Shown: piece after piece, positions 56,424 through 64,000 of the stretch
Numbering within the stretch: the first letter of the stretch is position 1
How the letters are laid out: the number at the start of each line of letters is the position of its first letter
Assembly (NCBI GenBank): GCA_028284885.1
Contig: JANQQW010000270.1
Span: 1-64,000 of the forward strand
From: Planctomycetaceae bacterium
Lineage (GTDB): Bacteria > Planctomycetota > Planctomycetia > Planctomycetales > Planctomycetaceae
Direction: 5' to 3'
DNA: 64,000 bases
Made by a program: the position numbers and the translations under genes
Notes under the pieces: generated by a model
Database searches by the model: none
What the model was told of the DNA's origin: nothing
What the model saw: the letters and a program-made list of their open reading frames with translations, nothing else

Positions 56424-57305
56424 ATGACCACTCGCCGCCTCCAGACCGGTAACGAACGTCTCGACGCCCTCCTCGGCGGCGGCCTGTTGCCGGGGACGAT
56501 GACCGTCGTGCTCGGGGCGACCGGGATCGGGAAGACGCAACTCGGGCTCGCGTTCGCCAAGCACGGCGAGAAGCAGGAGGGCGAGACCGGCATCCTGTTC
56601 GACATGACGACCCGCGGCGACTCGCAGCACCACGGCGAGTACGCCAAGCGGATGTTCGACTGGGACCTCACCCGCTGGCCGATCGAGGACAACTTCGACC
56701 CGGCCCACCTCTGGGACCGCGAGGCCGTGCGGCGGGACCACCTGCACGTCTTCGCCCGCAGCGGCCGCCGGGTGACCCGCGGCGACGTGGACACCGAGGG
56801 CTGGCAGGAGTGGAAGGCGGACCTCAACCGCAAGCTGCAGCAGACGGTCGCCTTCTTCTACGGCAACTTCGCCCAAGGCGTGCGGCGGTGCGTCGTGGAC
56901 GGCGTCGAGCCGGTCGATCGGCAGAGCGAGTCGTTCCAGATGCACGTCTTCGACTACGTCTACCACCAAATCCTGCGGAAGGAGTCCGAGTGGGTCGCCC
57001 GCGACGTGCTGCGGGAGAAGTACCGGGTGAACGAGGCCGAGGTGGCCGCCCGGGCCTACGAGCACACCGACGTCGGCTGCCTGCTGCTGCTGACCAGTCA
57101 CGAGGTGCTGCTGGACGACCTGCTGGCCCGGCCGATCGAGACGGGCGACGTGCTCTCGAACGCGAACACGATCGTCCTGATGGGCAAGGTCCGCGACGGC
57201 CTGAAGATGACCCGCGCCCTCCACGTCGCCAAACACCGCGGCAGCCCCTGCGACGACGCGATCGTGCCGTTCGACATCGACGAGGGTGGGCTGGTGCTTC
57301 AATAG
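56424..57305 (+). CDS. KaiC/RadA-like RecA-fold ATPase
   Basis: 293 residues from the ATG at 56424 (MTTRRLQTGNERLDALLGGG). LLPGTMTVVLGATGIGKTQL holds the Walker A motif; VRRCVVDGVEPVDR is the Walker B region; TSHEVLLDDLL and VLSNANTIVLMGKV match later KaiC-like strands. It is a single-domain member, shorter than KaiC (two domains). A long insertion rich in Trp/His (HLWDREAVRRDHLHVFARSG) is between Walker A and B. Function unknown. It follows the kelch gene by 74 bp. Confidence 0.85.
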   Translation: MTTRRLQTGNERLDALLGGGLLPGTMTVVLGATGIGKTQLGLAFAKHGEKQEGETGILFDMTTRGDSQHHGEYAKRMFDWDLTRWPIEDNFDPAHLWDREAVRRDHLHVFARSGRRVTRGDVDTEGWQEWKADLNRKLQQTVAFFYGNFAQGVRRCVVDGVEPVDRQSESFQMHVFDYVYHQILRKESEWVARDVLREKYRVNEAEVAARAYEHTDVGCLLLLTSHEVLLDDLLARPIETGDVLSNANTIVLMGKVRDGLKMTRALHVAKHRGSPCDDAIVPFDIDEGGLVLQ

Positions 57306-57519
57306 CCGGTCTGCCGCGCAACGGATCGACCCACTGAATCCTGCTTGCCCTTAGCCGTCGCCGGAGGATGGACGCCCAACCTGCGAGTGACCGCTAAGCA
57401 CAAGCAGGACTCCAACGCTTCTGGTTGCGTCGACCGCGAGAACGCCGGCTGATTGCAGTCGCCCACGCGTTGCCGGATACTCGACCGACCGCACGACGAC
57501 TCCTTCGAGGCACTCCACG

Positions 57520-58920
57520 ATGCTGCGACCGCTTCTCCTCGCCGTCCTCACGGCGTTCTCCGTTCTGCTCCCGTCGACCACGCACGCTGCCGAGCGGCCG
57601 AACATCGTTTGGATCATGGCCGACGACCTCGGCTACGGGGATCTCGGCTGCTACGGGCAGGAGCGGATCAAGACGCCGCACCTCGACCGGATGGCGGCCG
57701 AGGGGACGCGGTTCACCGACTTCTACGCCGGCAGCACCGTCTGTGCTCCCTCCCGGTGCGTGCTGATGACGGGCCTGCACACCGGCCACTGCTACATCCG
57801 CGGGAACGGCAAGACGAACCTGAAGCCGGAGCACGTGACGGTCGCCAACGTCCTGCAGGACGCCGGCTACGCGACCGGGCAGTTCGGCAAGTGGGGGCTC
57901 GGCCACGAGGGATCGACCGGCATCCCCACCAAGCAGGGCTTCGACACCTTCTTCGGCTACCTCGACCAGCACCACGCCCACAACTACTACCCGACCTTCC
58001 TCGTCAAGGACGGCCAGCGGTTCCCACTCAAGAACGTGGTTCCGAAGGAGGGCCAGTGGGGCCAGGGCGTCGCCAGCGAGAAGGTCGACTACTCGGCCCA
58101 CCTGATCACCGAGCACTGCCTGAGGTGGGTGAACGAGGTCGCGGCGGACGAGTCGAAGCCGTTCTTCCTGTACTGGTCGATGACGCTGCCGCACGCGAAC
58201 AACGAGGCCGGGCGGAAGGGCATGGAGATTCCCAGCCACGGCCAGTACGCCGACGAGGACTGGCCCGAGCCGCAGAAGGGGCTGGCGGCCATGATCAGCC
58301 AGCTCGACTCGGACGTCGGCCAGTTGTTCGAGGTGCTGAAAAAGCACGGGGCGGACGAGAACACGGTCGTCTTCTTCACCAGCGACAACGGGCCACACGC
58401 CGAGGGAGGCAACAACCCGGACTTCTTCGACTCGAACGGCCCGCTGCGGGGCATCAAGCGGGCGTTGTACGAGGGAGGCATCCGGGTGCCGATGATCGTC
58501 CGCTGGCCGGGCCACGTGCCGGCCGGGAAGACGAGTGACCACGCCGCCTACTTCGGCGACTTCCTGGAGACGGCCGCCGATCTCGCCGGCGTCGAGGAAC
58601 TGCCGGAGACCGACGGCCTCAGCTTCCTGCCGGCCTGCCTCGGCAAGGACCAGCGGGCTCACGACTTCCTCTTCTGGGAGTTCTACGAGCAGGGGGGCCG
58701 GAAGGCCGTCCGCATGGGCGACTGGAAGGGCGTGCTGCAAGGCTTCGACACCGACGGGCATATCGAGGTCTACAACCTCGCGATCGACCTCGGCGAGCAG
58801 ACCGACGTCTCCAAGGAGCACCCGGAGATCGCCGAGAAGATCCGCAAGATCATGATCGCCGAGCACGAACCGACGGACCTGTGGTCGGTGCGGGGCAAGC
58901 CGGCGAAGCGGAAGAAGTGA
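57520..58920 (+). CDS. Secreted sulfatase (formylglycine type)
   Basis: 466 residues from the ATG at 57520. Signal peptide to about residue 24 (MLRPLLLAVLTAFSVLLPST). Metal-binding ADDLGYGD and the active-site CAPSR (Cys75, converted to formylglycine) are present, followed by LMTGLHTGHC and, later, VVFFTSDNGPHAEGG. C-terminal beta-sheet with WKGVLQGFDTDG. Planctomycetes carry many such enzymes for sulfated polysaccharides. The maturase is not in the window. Length is normal for the arylsulfatase A family. Confidence 0.95.
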   Translation: MLRPLLLAVLTAFSVLLPSTTHAAERPNIVWIMADDLGYGDLGCYGQERIKTPHLDRMAAEGTRFTDFYAGSTVCAPSRCVLMTGLHTGHCYIRGNGKTNLKPEHVTVANVLQDAGYATGQFGKWGLGHEGSTGIPTKQGFDTFFGYLDQHHAHNYYPTFLVKDGQRFPLKNVVPKEGQWGQGVASEKVDYSAHLITEHCLRWVNEVAADESKPFFLYWSMTLPHANNEAGRKGMEIPSHGQYADEDWPEPQKGLAAMISQLDSDVGQLFEVLKKHGADENTVVFFTSDNGPHAEGGNNPDFFDSNGPLRGIKRALYEGGIRVPMIVRWPGHVPAGKTSDHAAYFGDFLETAADLAGVEELPETDGLSFLPACLGKDQRAHDFLFWEFYEQGGRKAVRMGDWKGVLQGFDTDGHIEVYNLAIDLGEQTDVSKEHPEIAEKIRKIMIAEHEPTDLWSVRGKPAKRKK

Positions 58921-58941
58921 ACCGCGGACGGACGCACCACG

Positions 58942-58981
58942 CCTGTAGGGGCCGGACTCCGTGCCGGCCCTGCGCGTGGCA
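58942..58981. repeat. REP element, left of RAYT 1
   Basis: 40 bp that is the reverse complement of 59584-59623 with one mismatch. It contains the hairpin core GGGCCGG / CCGGCCC. Together the copies bracket the transposase as an inverted pair. Confidence 0.8.
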
Positions 58982-59011
58982 CATCTCGAACGACCGAACT
59001 GGCCGTCCAAC

Positions 59012-59548
59012 GTGACCGAGGTGCCGAACTACCAGTCGCTCCGCCCCGAACGCCGGTCCCACCGGCTGCCAGCCGACGTCTACACCCATGCCGGCCACGA
59101 GTTCCACTTCACGGTCTGCGCTCGACATCACGGTTCCCCGTTCTCGGACGACCGACTTGCCGATGTCGTCGTCGATTCACTGATGTGGACACGCGAGCGT
59201 TACGACTGGATCCTGTTCTGCTACTGCCTGATACCGGACCATCTGCACTTGCTGTGTCGACTCACGGCACGACAGGCTGCACACTTCGACGGCAGTCCTC
59301 GCGGCGAGGTTCCGGGGGGCGTGCTCGATCATCTCAGGCGGTTCAAGAGCTACACGACGTCTCAGTCGTGGAGGCTGGGTCTCGAGGGGCCGCTCTGGCA
59401 GCGGAGCAGCTACGACCGAGTGTTCGACTTGCAGCGGCCCTTCGAGGAGACGGCCGCGTACGTGTTGGAGAATCCGGTGCGGAAGGGGTTGGTCGAACGG
59501 TGGCAGGACTGGCCGTACTCGCAGATCGTTGATCCTTGGGAAGCGTAG
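59012..59548 (+). CDS. REP-associated tyrosine transposase (RAYT 1)
   Basis: 178 residues if started at the GTG at 59012; a GTG at 58961 lies inside the REP. Y1/IS200-like fold: HEFHFTVCARHHGSPFSDDR, the HUH motif LIPDHLHLLCRL, and LDHLRRFKSYTTSQSW with the likely catalytic Tyr. C-terminus ENPVRKGLVERWQDWPYSQI is typical for RAYT. Such enzymes cut and paste REP single strands. The gene is bracketed by two inverted REP copies of one family, the normal REPtron layout. Confidence 0.88.
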   Translation: MTEVPNYQSLRPERRSHRLPADVYTHAGHEFHFTVCARHHGSPFSDDRLADVVVDSLMWTRERYDWILFCYCLIPDHLHLLCRLTARQAAHFDGSPRGEVPGGVLDHLRRFKSYTTSQSWRLGLEGPLWQRSSYDRVFDLQRPFEETAAYVLENPVRKGLVERWQDWPYSQIVDPWEA

Positions 59549-59562
59549 GCGGGAGTGAAGAC

Positions 59563-60897
59563 ATGATGGGACGGGTTTCAGACTGCCAAGCGCAGGGCCG
59601 GCACGGAGTCCGGCCCCTACAGGTGCTTCTGCTCTTGTTCTTTGCCGCACCGCTTCTGGCCGACGAACCCGCCGAGCCGCCGGCGTTCGAGTTGAAGGAC
59701 GGGGACCGGGTCGTGTTCCTCGGGAACACGCTGATCGAGCGGATGCAGCGGTACGGCTACGTGGAGGCGGCGCTCACGGCTCGGTGGCCGGACCGGAACG
59801 TCACGTTCCGCAACCTCGGCTGGAGCGGCGACACCGTCTGGGCCGAGTCCCGCGGCCTGTTCGACCCACCCGCCAAGGGCTACCAGCGGATGATCAAGCA
59901 CGTCGGCGAACTGAAGCCGACCGTGATCTTCCTCGGCTACGGCAACGTCGAGGCGTTCGACGGAGAGAAGCGGCTGCCCGCGTTCGTGAAGCAGTACGAG
60001 AAGCTGCTGGACGACTTGGAGAAGGTGAGCGCGAAGGGCGTTCGGTTCGTGTTGATCGGGCCAAACGATGGGCCGAAACGGATTGGCGGTCACTTGGGTA
60101 ACGAAGTCCTGACGAGGGCCGAGCAATCGCAACTGAAGAATGTTCGGCTCTACGCCGACGCGATCTCGGCCATCGCCGCGCGACGGACGTTTCGCTTCTT
60201 CGATCTCGCCACACCGGTTTTCGAGAATTCCGAGTTTAGAACGCCAAGGGCCAGCATGGGGCTCGACGAACGCGAGTTTCCTCGCGTCGCCTACCTTCTC
60301 TTGAGCGATACGATGCCCCGGAAAGCGGGCAAGACACCTACGTGGCTTGACTCCGTGGAAGCACTCGGGGCGATCCTGTGGTGGAGGCGTTCTGTGTGCC
60401 TCGTCGTGAAGGACGGGAGGATGGAGGTGAACGCGGACGACACATTCTGCGGTCCTTCTCGGGGCAATGCCCGAGCGGAGGCGGGTGAGGGAGGATTCCG
60501 AGTGACAATCGAGGCGGAGCCGCTTCTCTCTGGGACGAGTGACGTGGTCGTCACGGGCCTTGCCGATGGCACCTACGCGTGGATGCACAATGGGGAGGAA
60601 CTGTCTCGGACAACGATTGGCGAGGACGACGAGCAACTCCTCCTTGACCGAGTCAGTCAGTTCGAGGCCCTTCGCAAGGCGATCGTCGAGAAGAACCGGC
60701 TCTACTTCCTGAAGTGGCGGCCGCAGAACGTGACGTACCTGACGCTGTTCCGGAAGCACGAGCAGGGGAACAACGCGGCCGAACTCGCCGAGTTCGACAA
60801 GCTCGTCGCCGCGAAGGAGGTCGAGATCGCCAAGCTGCGGAAGCCGGTGAAGCGGACGTACGAGTTGATCCGCGTCGAGCCGCAGAAGAAGAAGTAG
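59563..60897 (+). CDS. Secreted SGNH/GDSL-like hydrolase
   Basis: 444 residues from the ATG at 59563 (GGGAG eight bases before). Signal peptide core VLLLLFFAAPLLADEP; the residues before it are encoded by a REP element (59584-59623). Hydrolase block I reads VVFLGNTLIERMQRYGY, with block II RNLGWSGDTVWAESRG; GYGNVEAF takes the place of the GxND block. This GNTLIER variant is common in planctomycete secreted hydrolases. From about 60060 to 60690 base composition and codon choice look less GC-rich than in the flanks. The C-terminal part (FLKWRPQNVTYLTLFRKHEQ) returns to the host style. Confidence 0.8.
   Translation: MMGRVSDCQAQGRHGVRPLQVLLLLFFAAPLLADEPAEPPAFELKDGDRVVFLGNTLIERMQRYGYVEAALTARWPDRNVTFRNLGWSGDTVWAESRGLFDPPAKGYQRMIKHVGELKPTVIFLGYGNVEAFDGEKRLPAFVKQYEKLLDDLEKVSAKGVRFVLIGPNDGPKRIGGHLGNEVLTRAEQSQLKNVRLYADAISAIAARRTFRFFDLATPVFENSEFRTPRASMGLDEREFPRVAYLLLSDTMPRKAGKTPTWLDSVEALGAILWWRRSVCLVVKDGRMEVNADDTFCGPSRGNARAEAGEGGFRVTIEAEPLLSGTSDVVVTGLADGTYAWMHNGEELSRTTIGEDDEQLLLDRVSQFEALRKAIVEKNRLYFLKWRPQNVTYLTLFRKHEQGNNAAELAEFDKLVAAKEVEIAKLRKPVKRTYELIRVEPQKKK
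59584..59623. repeat. REP element, right of RAYT 1, inside the hydrolase start
   Basis: Inverted partner of 58942-58981 (39 of 40 bases). In the plus frame it encodes the residues around CQAQGRHGVRPLQV, the part of the hydrolase just before its hydrophobic signal-peptide core. Confidence 0.8.
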
Positions 60898-60918
60898 CTG
60901 CGTTGCCACGCAACGCAG
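60898..60918. repeat. REP-like hairpin after the hydrolase
   Basis: CTGCGTTG, 5-base loop, CAACGCAG. Its core GTTGCCACGCAAC is the reverse complement of that in 61024-61044. May also end the hydrolase transcript. Confidence 0.6.
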
Positions 60919-61023
60919 TCGGGCGCGGCGTCGGCACTGCAGGTGTTCAATCGTGCGATCTCGCCTTCGACACCGATCGCGAGACCGCACGACTCTCGAC
61001 TGCCACGTACTCTCCGCGCTCGT

Positions 61024-61044
61024 CCGCGTTGCGTGGCAACGCGG
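61024..61044. repeat. REP-like hairpin upstream of leuA
   Basis: CCGCGTTGC, GTG loop, GCAACGCGG. Inverted partner of 60898-60918; both lie near an AAGAAG/CTTCTT motif on the hydrolase side or its mirror. Confidence 0.6.
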
Positions 61045-61124
61045 CCGCCGGTTCTTCTTGACCTCCCATTTCCACGCGGCTACCGTGAACCCGCTGGACG
61101 AAACCGCGTCCACGGTACGGAACC

Positions 61125-61190
61125 ATGACCAGGCAGCCCCTACTCGACCTTGGCCTTCTGCTTGCCCTCCTTACGAGAGGGAAGGTCTAG
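61125..61190 (+). CDS. leuL: Leucine leader peptide
   Basis: 21-codon frame: ATG at 61125, TAG ending at 61190. Eight of 21 residues are Leu (positions 6, 7, 9, 11-13, 15, 16), written CTA, CTC, CTT, CTT, CTG, CTT, CTC, CTT. CTT and CTA look rare in neighbouring genes. It lies 120 bp upstream of leuA and is followed by an attenuator hairpin. Ribosome pausing at Leu codons when charged tRNA-Leu is low would free the antiterminator. No strong Shine-Dalgarno is visible (ACGGAACC precedes). Confidence 0.82.
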   Translation: MTRQPLLDLGLLLALLTRGKV

Positions 61191-61245
61191 GTTCCGCAAC
61201 TTCGCGATTCAGAACCCCGAGACCTTCCCGGTCCCGGGGTTTTTT
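61146..61245 (+). promoter_or_regulatory. leuA attenuator: pause, antiterminator and terminator stems
   Basis: Segment 1: GACCTT (61146-61151) and CCCTC (61165-61169) can pair with segment 2, GAGGGAAGGTC (61177-61187). Segment 2 (GGGAAGGTC, 61179-61187) is also the exact reverse complement of segment 3, GACCTTCCC (61221-61229). Segment 3 overlaps the terminator: AACCCCGAGACC (61213-61224), loop, GGTCCCGGGGTT (61230-61241), one mismatch, then a run of T to 61245. The 2:3 and 3:4 stems exclude each other, the standard attenuation layout. Confidence 0.82.
61213..61245 (+). terminator. Intrinsic terminator of the leuA leader
   Basis: 12-base arms with a single A-C mismatch, 5-base loop and six T residues. 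It stands 64 bp before the leuA start and after the leader peptide stop, so it ends transcription when leucine is plentiful. Confidence 0.85.
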
Positions 61246-61309
61246 CGTGCACGGCCGAGCGGCCGGCCCCCCGAAGACCGGCGGCCTCCACGACCCGAGA
61301 GACGAGACC

Positions 61310-62863
61310 ATGTCCGACGACGCCTCCCCCGCGATCGACGATCCCGTCATCGTGTTCGACACGACGCTCCGCGACGGCGAGCAGTCTCCCGGCTGCAGCA
61401 TGACGCAGCCCGAGAAGCTGCAGATCGCCGAGGCGCTCGTCGATCTCGGCGTGGACGTCATCGAGGCCGGTTTCCCGATCGCCTCGCCGGGCGACTTCCA
61501 GGCCGTCCGCGAGATCGCCAACTCCTTCGGGGACCGGACCACGATCGCAGGACTCGCCCGCTGCCGGGCCGAGGACGTCGACCGGGCGGCCGAGGCGCTC
61601 GAGGGGGCGGCCCACAAGCGGCTGCACGTCTTCCTCGCCACCTCGGCCATCCACCGCGAGCACAAGCTCAAGATGGGCAAGGAGCAGATCGTCGAGCGGG
61701 CCGTTGAGATGGTCCGCCGGGCGAAGGGGTTCGTCGACGACGTCGAGTTCTCCCCCGAGGACGCGGTGCGGACGGAGCTCGACTTCCTGACCGAGGTGGT
61801 GACGGCCGCCATCGACGCCGGGGCGACGACCGTCAACATCCCGGACACCGTCGGCTACGCCACGCCGCACCACTACCACCGGGTGATCACGCACCTCAAG
61901 GAGAACGTGCCGAACATCGACCGGGCCGTCATCAGCGTGCACTGCCACGACGACCTCGGCATGGCGGTCGCCAACAGCCTCGCCGGCGTGGAGGCGGGGG
62001 CCCGGCAGATCGAGTGCACGGTCAACGGCATCGGCGAACGAGCCGGGAACGCGGCGCTCGAAGAGGTCGTGATGGCGCTCCGCACCCGCCGGGACTACTA
62101 CGGCACGGAGACGCACGTCAACACGCGGAAGCTGTTCCCCACGAGCCAGCTGCTGCAGACCATCACCGGCGTGAAGGTGCAGCGGAACAAGGCGATCGTC
62201 GGACGGAACGCCTTCGCCCACGAGGCGGGCATCCACCAGCACGGCGTGCTGCAGTCCCGCGAGACCTACGAGATCATGCGGTCCGAGGACGTGGGCTACG
62301 TCGGCACGAACCTCGTGCTCGGCAAGCACTCCGGCCGCCACGCCTTCCGCGACCGCGTCGGACAACTCGGCTACGAGCTCGACGAGGAGACCTTCCAGCA
62401 GGTCTTCGAGGACTTCATCGACCTCGCCGACAAGAAGAAGGAGGTCTACGACTCGGACATCGTGGCCCTCATCGAGAACCGGACCGGCACCACGAAGGAC
62501 TACTGGACCCTGGAGCACTGCCAGGCGATGGCCGGTCCGGGCATGGTGCCGACGGCGACCGTGCAACTCGTCGACGAGAACGGCGTGCACCACCGCGACG
62601 CCGCGACCGGCGGTGGTCCGGTCGAGGCGGTGCTGCACGCGATGGAGCGGGTGATGGGCTTCGGCGCGAAGCTCGAGGACCTGCAGATTCGCAGCGTCTC
62701 GAAGGGGAAGGACGCGCTCGGCGAGGTCTCCGTCGAGGTCAACGTCGACGGCCGGACCTTCACCGGCAAGGGGGTCAGCGTCGACATCATCGAGGGTTCC
62801 GCCCGGGCGTACCTGAAGGCCCTCAACAAGGCGATCGCCGCGCGCCCCGTCGCGACGGCGTGA
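61310..62863 (+). CDS. leuA: 2-isopropylmalate synthase
   Basis: 517 residues from the ATG at 61310 ([20 protein letters not shown]). HMGL-like catalytic barrel with [33 protein letters not shown] and [16 protein letters not shown], then the LeuA regulatory (allosteric) domain near residues 390-510 with [20 protein letters not shown]. It makes 2-isopropylmalate from 2-oxoisovalerate and acetyl-CoA, the first step of leucine synthesis, and is usually inhibited by leucine. Expression is probably also controlled by the leader/attenuator upstream. The frame is open upstream to 60953, but that region holds REP hairpins and the leader. Confidence 0.97.
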   Translation: MSDDASPAIDDPVIVFDTTLRDGEQSPGCSMTQPEKLQIAEALVDLGVDVIEAGFPIASPGDFQAVREIANSFGDRTTIAGLARCRAEDVDRAAEALEGAAHKRLHVFLATSAIHREHKLKMGKEQIVERAVEMVRRAKGFVDDVEFSPEDAVRTELDFLTEVVTAAIDAGATTVNIPDTVGYATPHHYHRVITHLKENVPNIDRAVISVHCHDDLGMAVANSLAGVEAGARQIECTVNGIGERAGNAALEEVVMALRTRRDYYGTETHVNTRKLFPTSQLLQTITGVKVQRNKAIVGRNAFAHEAGIHQHGVLQSRETYEIMRSEDVGYVGTNLVLGKHSGRHAFRDRVGQLGYELDEETFQQVFEDFIDLADKKKEVYDSDIVALIENRTGTTKDYWTLEHCQAMAGPGMVPTATVQLVDENGVHHRDAATGGGPVEAVLHAMERVMGFGAKLEDLQIRSVSKGKDALGEVSVEVNVDGRTFTGKGVSVDIIEGSARAYLKALNKAIAARPVATA

Positions 62864-62874
62864 TGACGTTCACG

Positions 62875-62978
62875 GGCGAGCGGGGGGTGTCAGCCCCCCG
62901 GTTTCGCGTTGCAGCAGGTTCGACGCGCGAAACGAGTGGAGCCCGTATCCGGCCGGCTGACACCGGCCGCTCGACGGG
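62875..62978. repeat. REP family 2, left copy
   Basis: About 104 bp with GGGGGGTGTCAGCCCCCC hairpin, GTTCGACGCGCGAAACGAGT and GGCCGGCTGACACCGGCC. A direct copy lies at 63525-63628, on the other side of RAYT 2. Confidence 0.8.
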
Positions 62979-62987
62979 GACGTGGCG

Positions 62988-63539
62988 ATGTCACTCGAAC
63001 TCGACCGCTACTGGTTGCTGACCTGGACGACGTACGGGACGTGGTTGCCGGGCGACCGCCGCGGGTTCGTGTCCGAGCATCGCGACGCAGACGGAGACAA
63101 GATCCTCCACAATCGACCCACCGAACCGTACGACGCCGATGACGCGGCGCTCCGACGGTACGCCGAGTTTCGGATGGCGAGCGATGCCTTCCGGCTCGAA
63201 GTCGAGCAGGCTGACGCACTCGTCGAGCAGTTTCGAGAGACGGCCGACTTCCGCGGCTGGTCGCTCTTCGCAGCGGCCGTCATGTCGAACCACGTGCACG
63301 TCGTCGTCGGTGTGCCCGGCGACCCGGAACCGGAGTTGCTACTCCGCGACTTCAAGAGCTACGGCAGCCGTCGCCTCAATCGGCGATTCGGAAAGCCGAC
63401 CTCCGGGACGTGGTGGACGGAGTCCGGCTCGCGACGCAAACTGCCGAACGAACAGGCGGTCGCGTCCGCGATCACGTACGTCGAGCAGCAGCGATCACCG
63501 CTGGCGACATGGTCCATCACCGAAGCGAGCGGGGGATGT
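62988..63539 (+). CDS. REP-associated tyrosine transposase (RAYT 2), open into epmA
   Basis: ATG at 62988. Different subfamily from RAYT 1: YWLLTWTTYGTWLPGDRRG, MSNHVHVVVGVPGD (HUH motif) and LLLRDFKSYGSRRLNRRF with a likely catalytic Tyr, then WWTESGSRRKLPNEQAVASA. The transposase homology ends near 63520 (QQRSPLATWSI). There is no stop codon: the same frame passes through the right REP copy and into epmA, staying open to the window edge. It has presumably lost its own stop, or was inserted so that its frame joins the next gene. Confidence 0.85.
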
Positions 63540-63680
63540 CAGCCCCCCGGTGACGCGTTGCTGGAGGTTCGACGCGCGAAACGAGTGGAACCCGTAACCG
63601 GCCGGCTGACACCGGCCGCTCGCCCGGTCGAGCGAAGCGGGGGCGCGAATCCGACCGGCTCACACCGGCCGCTCGCCGGA
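63525..63680. repeat. REP family 2, right copies
   Basis: A full direct copy of 62875-62978 (63525-63628) followed by a shorter partial copy with GACCGGCTCACACCGGCCGC (to 63680). The insertion ends immediately before the EpmA reading begins. Confidence 0.8.
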
Positions 63681-64000
63681 GACGACTGGAAGCCGGCGAT
63701 CTGCCTCGAGCGGCTGCGGAAGCGGGCGTTGGCGATGGACGCCGTGCGGGAGTTCTTCCGCAGCCGTGGCTACCTCGAGGTCGACACGCCGATTCTCTCG
63801 CACGACGTGGTCGTCGACGCCCATCTCGACCCGTTCACGACGCGATTCCGGCCGGAGCCGGGCGTCGAGCGGGACGAGCTGTTCCTGCAGACGTCGCCCG
63901 AGTTCCACGTGAAGCGACTGCTCTGTGCGCTCGCGGAGGACCAGGATCCGCCGGCCGGACTCTGGCAGGTCTCGCGGGTGATGCGGCAGGGGGAACTCGG
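63585..64000 (+). CDS. epmA: EpmA-like (GenX/PoxA) EF-P lysine ligase, 5' part
   Basis: Partial at the right edge. Class II lysyl-tRNA-synthetase paralogue without anticodon domain: DDWKPAICLERLRKRALAMD, VREFFRSRGYLEVDTPILS, VDAHLDPFTTRF and LFLQTSPEFHVKRLL match the EpmA N-terminus from its first residues. EpmA attaches beta-lysine to elongation factor P. The reading starts at about 63681, directly after a REP copy, and no ATG lies close. In-frame candidates are GTG at 63585 and TTG at 63558, both inside REP sequence, or an ATG at 63735 that would cut into the fold. The frame is continuous with RAYT 2. Confidence 0.82.
   Translation, partial: MEPVTGRLTPAARPVERSGGANPTGSHRPLAGDDWKPAICLERLRKRALAMDAVREFFRSRGYLEVDTPILSHDVVVDAHLDPFTTRFRPEPGVERDELFLQTSPEFHVKRLLCALAEDQDPPAGLWQVSRVMRQGEL

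Overview
The window looks like a high-GC planctomycete chromosome (Planctomycetota). Evidence: a secreted formylglycine-type sulfatase, a DUF1111 di-haem peroxidase, an SGNH hydrolase of the GNTLIER type, a serine recombinase of a style I associate with planctomycete genomes, two different REP-associated transposases and a planctomycete-like type VI secretion system (T6SS). The family calls come from reading motifs by eye; no database search was run.

Layout. (1) 1-1480: relic of a type I-G (formerly I-U) CRISPR-Cas operon. The csb2 start is at the window edge, csb1 has lost its N-terminal part, and a WYL-type regulator is joined to it by a deletion. (2) 1640-5000: a recombination graveyard with a serine-recombinase 5' fragment, a repeat shared with 52.1 kb, a multiply broken tyrosine integrase, an excisionase-like protein and one unknown gene. 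(3) 6-9 kb: cytochrome P450, glutamate decarboxylase and a PAAR protein in one probable operon. (4) 9.1-48.4 kb: a large T6SS locus. Leftward units are tssK-tssL-short tssM-PAAR and vgrG-second short tssM. A proline-rich outer-membrane protein and six hcp-like genes run rightward. The main leftward operon is FHA, pseudo-caspase giant, parvulin lipoprotein, caspase/VWA giant, tssA, tssB, tssC1, tssC2, tagJ, tssE, tssF, tssG, clpV, hcp, hcp. (5) 48.8-52.3 kb: second graveyard (XRE remnant, unknown gene, decayed serine recombinase). (6) 52.3-64 kb: ordinary metabolic genes with two RAYT/REP insertions, leuA behind a classical leucine attenuator, and the start of epmA.

How the parts fit. The T6SS has baseplate (TssE, F, G, K), sheath (TssB with two TssC), tube (eight Hcp-family proteins), spike (VgrG, PAAR), recycling ATPase (ClpV) and TssA/TagJ/FHA. 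Its envelope complex is unusual: I find no TssJ, and both TssM-like proteins end just after the third membrane segment, so the large periplasmic half is missing. Two giant single-pass proteins with caspase-like N-terminal domains (one with the His/Cys pair, one without the Cys) and a lipoprotein with a parvulin-like region sit where those parts would be expected. That they replace the missing TssM/TssJ functions is inference.

The two graveyards share a 160-180 bp repeat in the same orientation, about 50 kb apart, so the T6SS region may have been an island bounded by recombinase relics. The clearest regulatory element is a leucine-codon-rich leader peptide upstream of leuA with mutually exclusive antiterminator and terminator stems.
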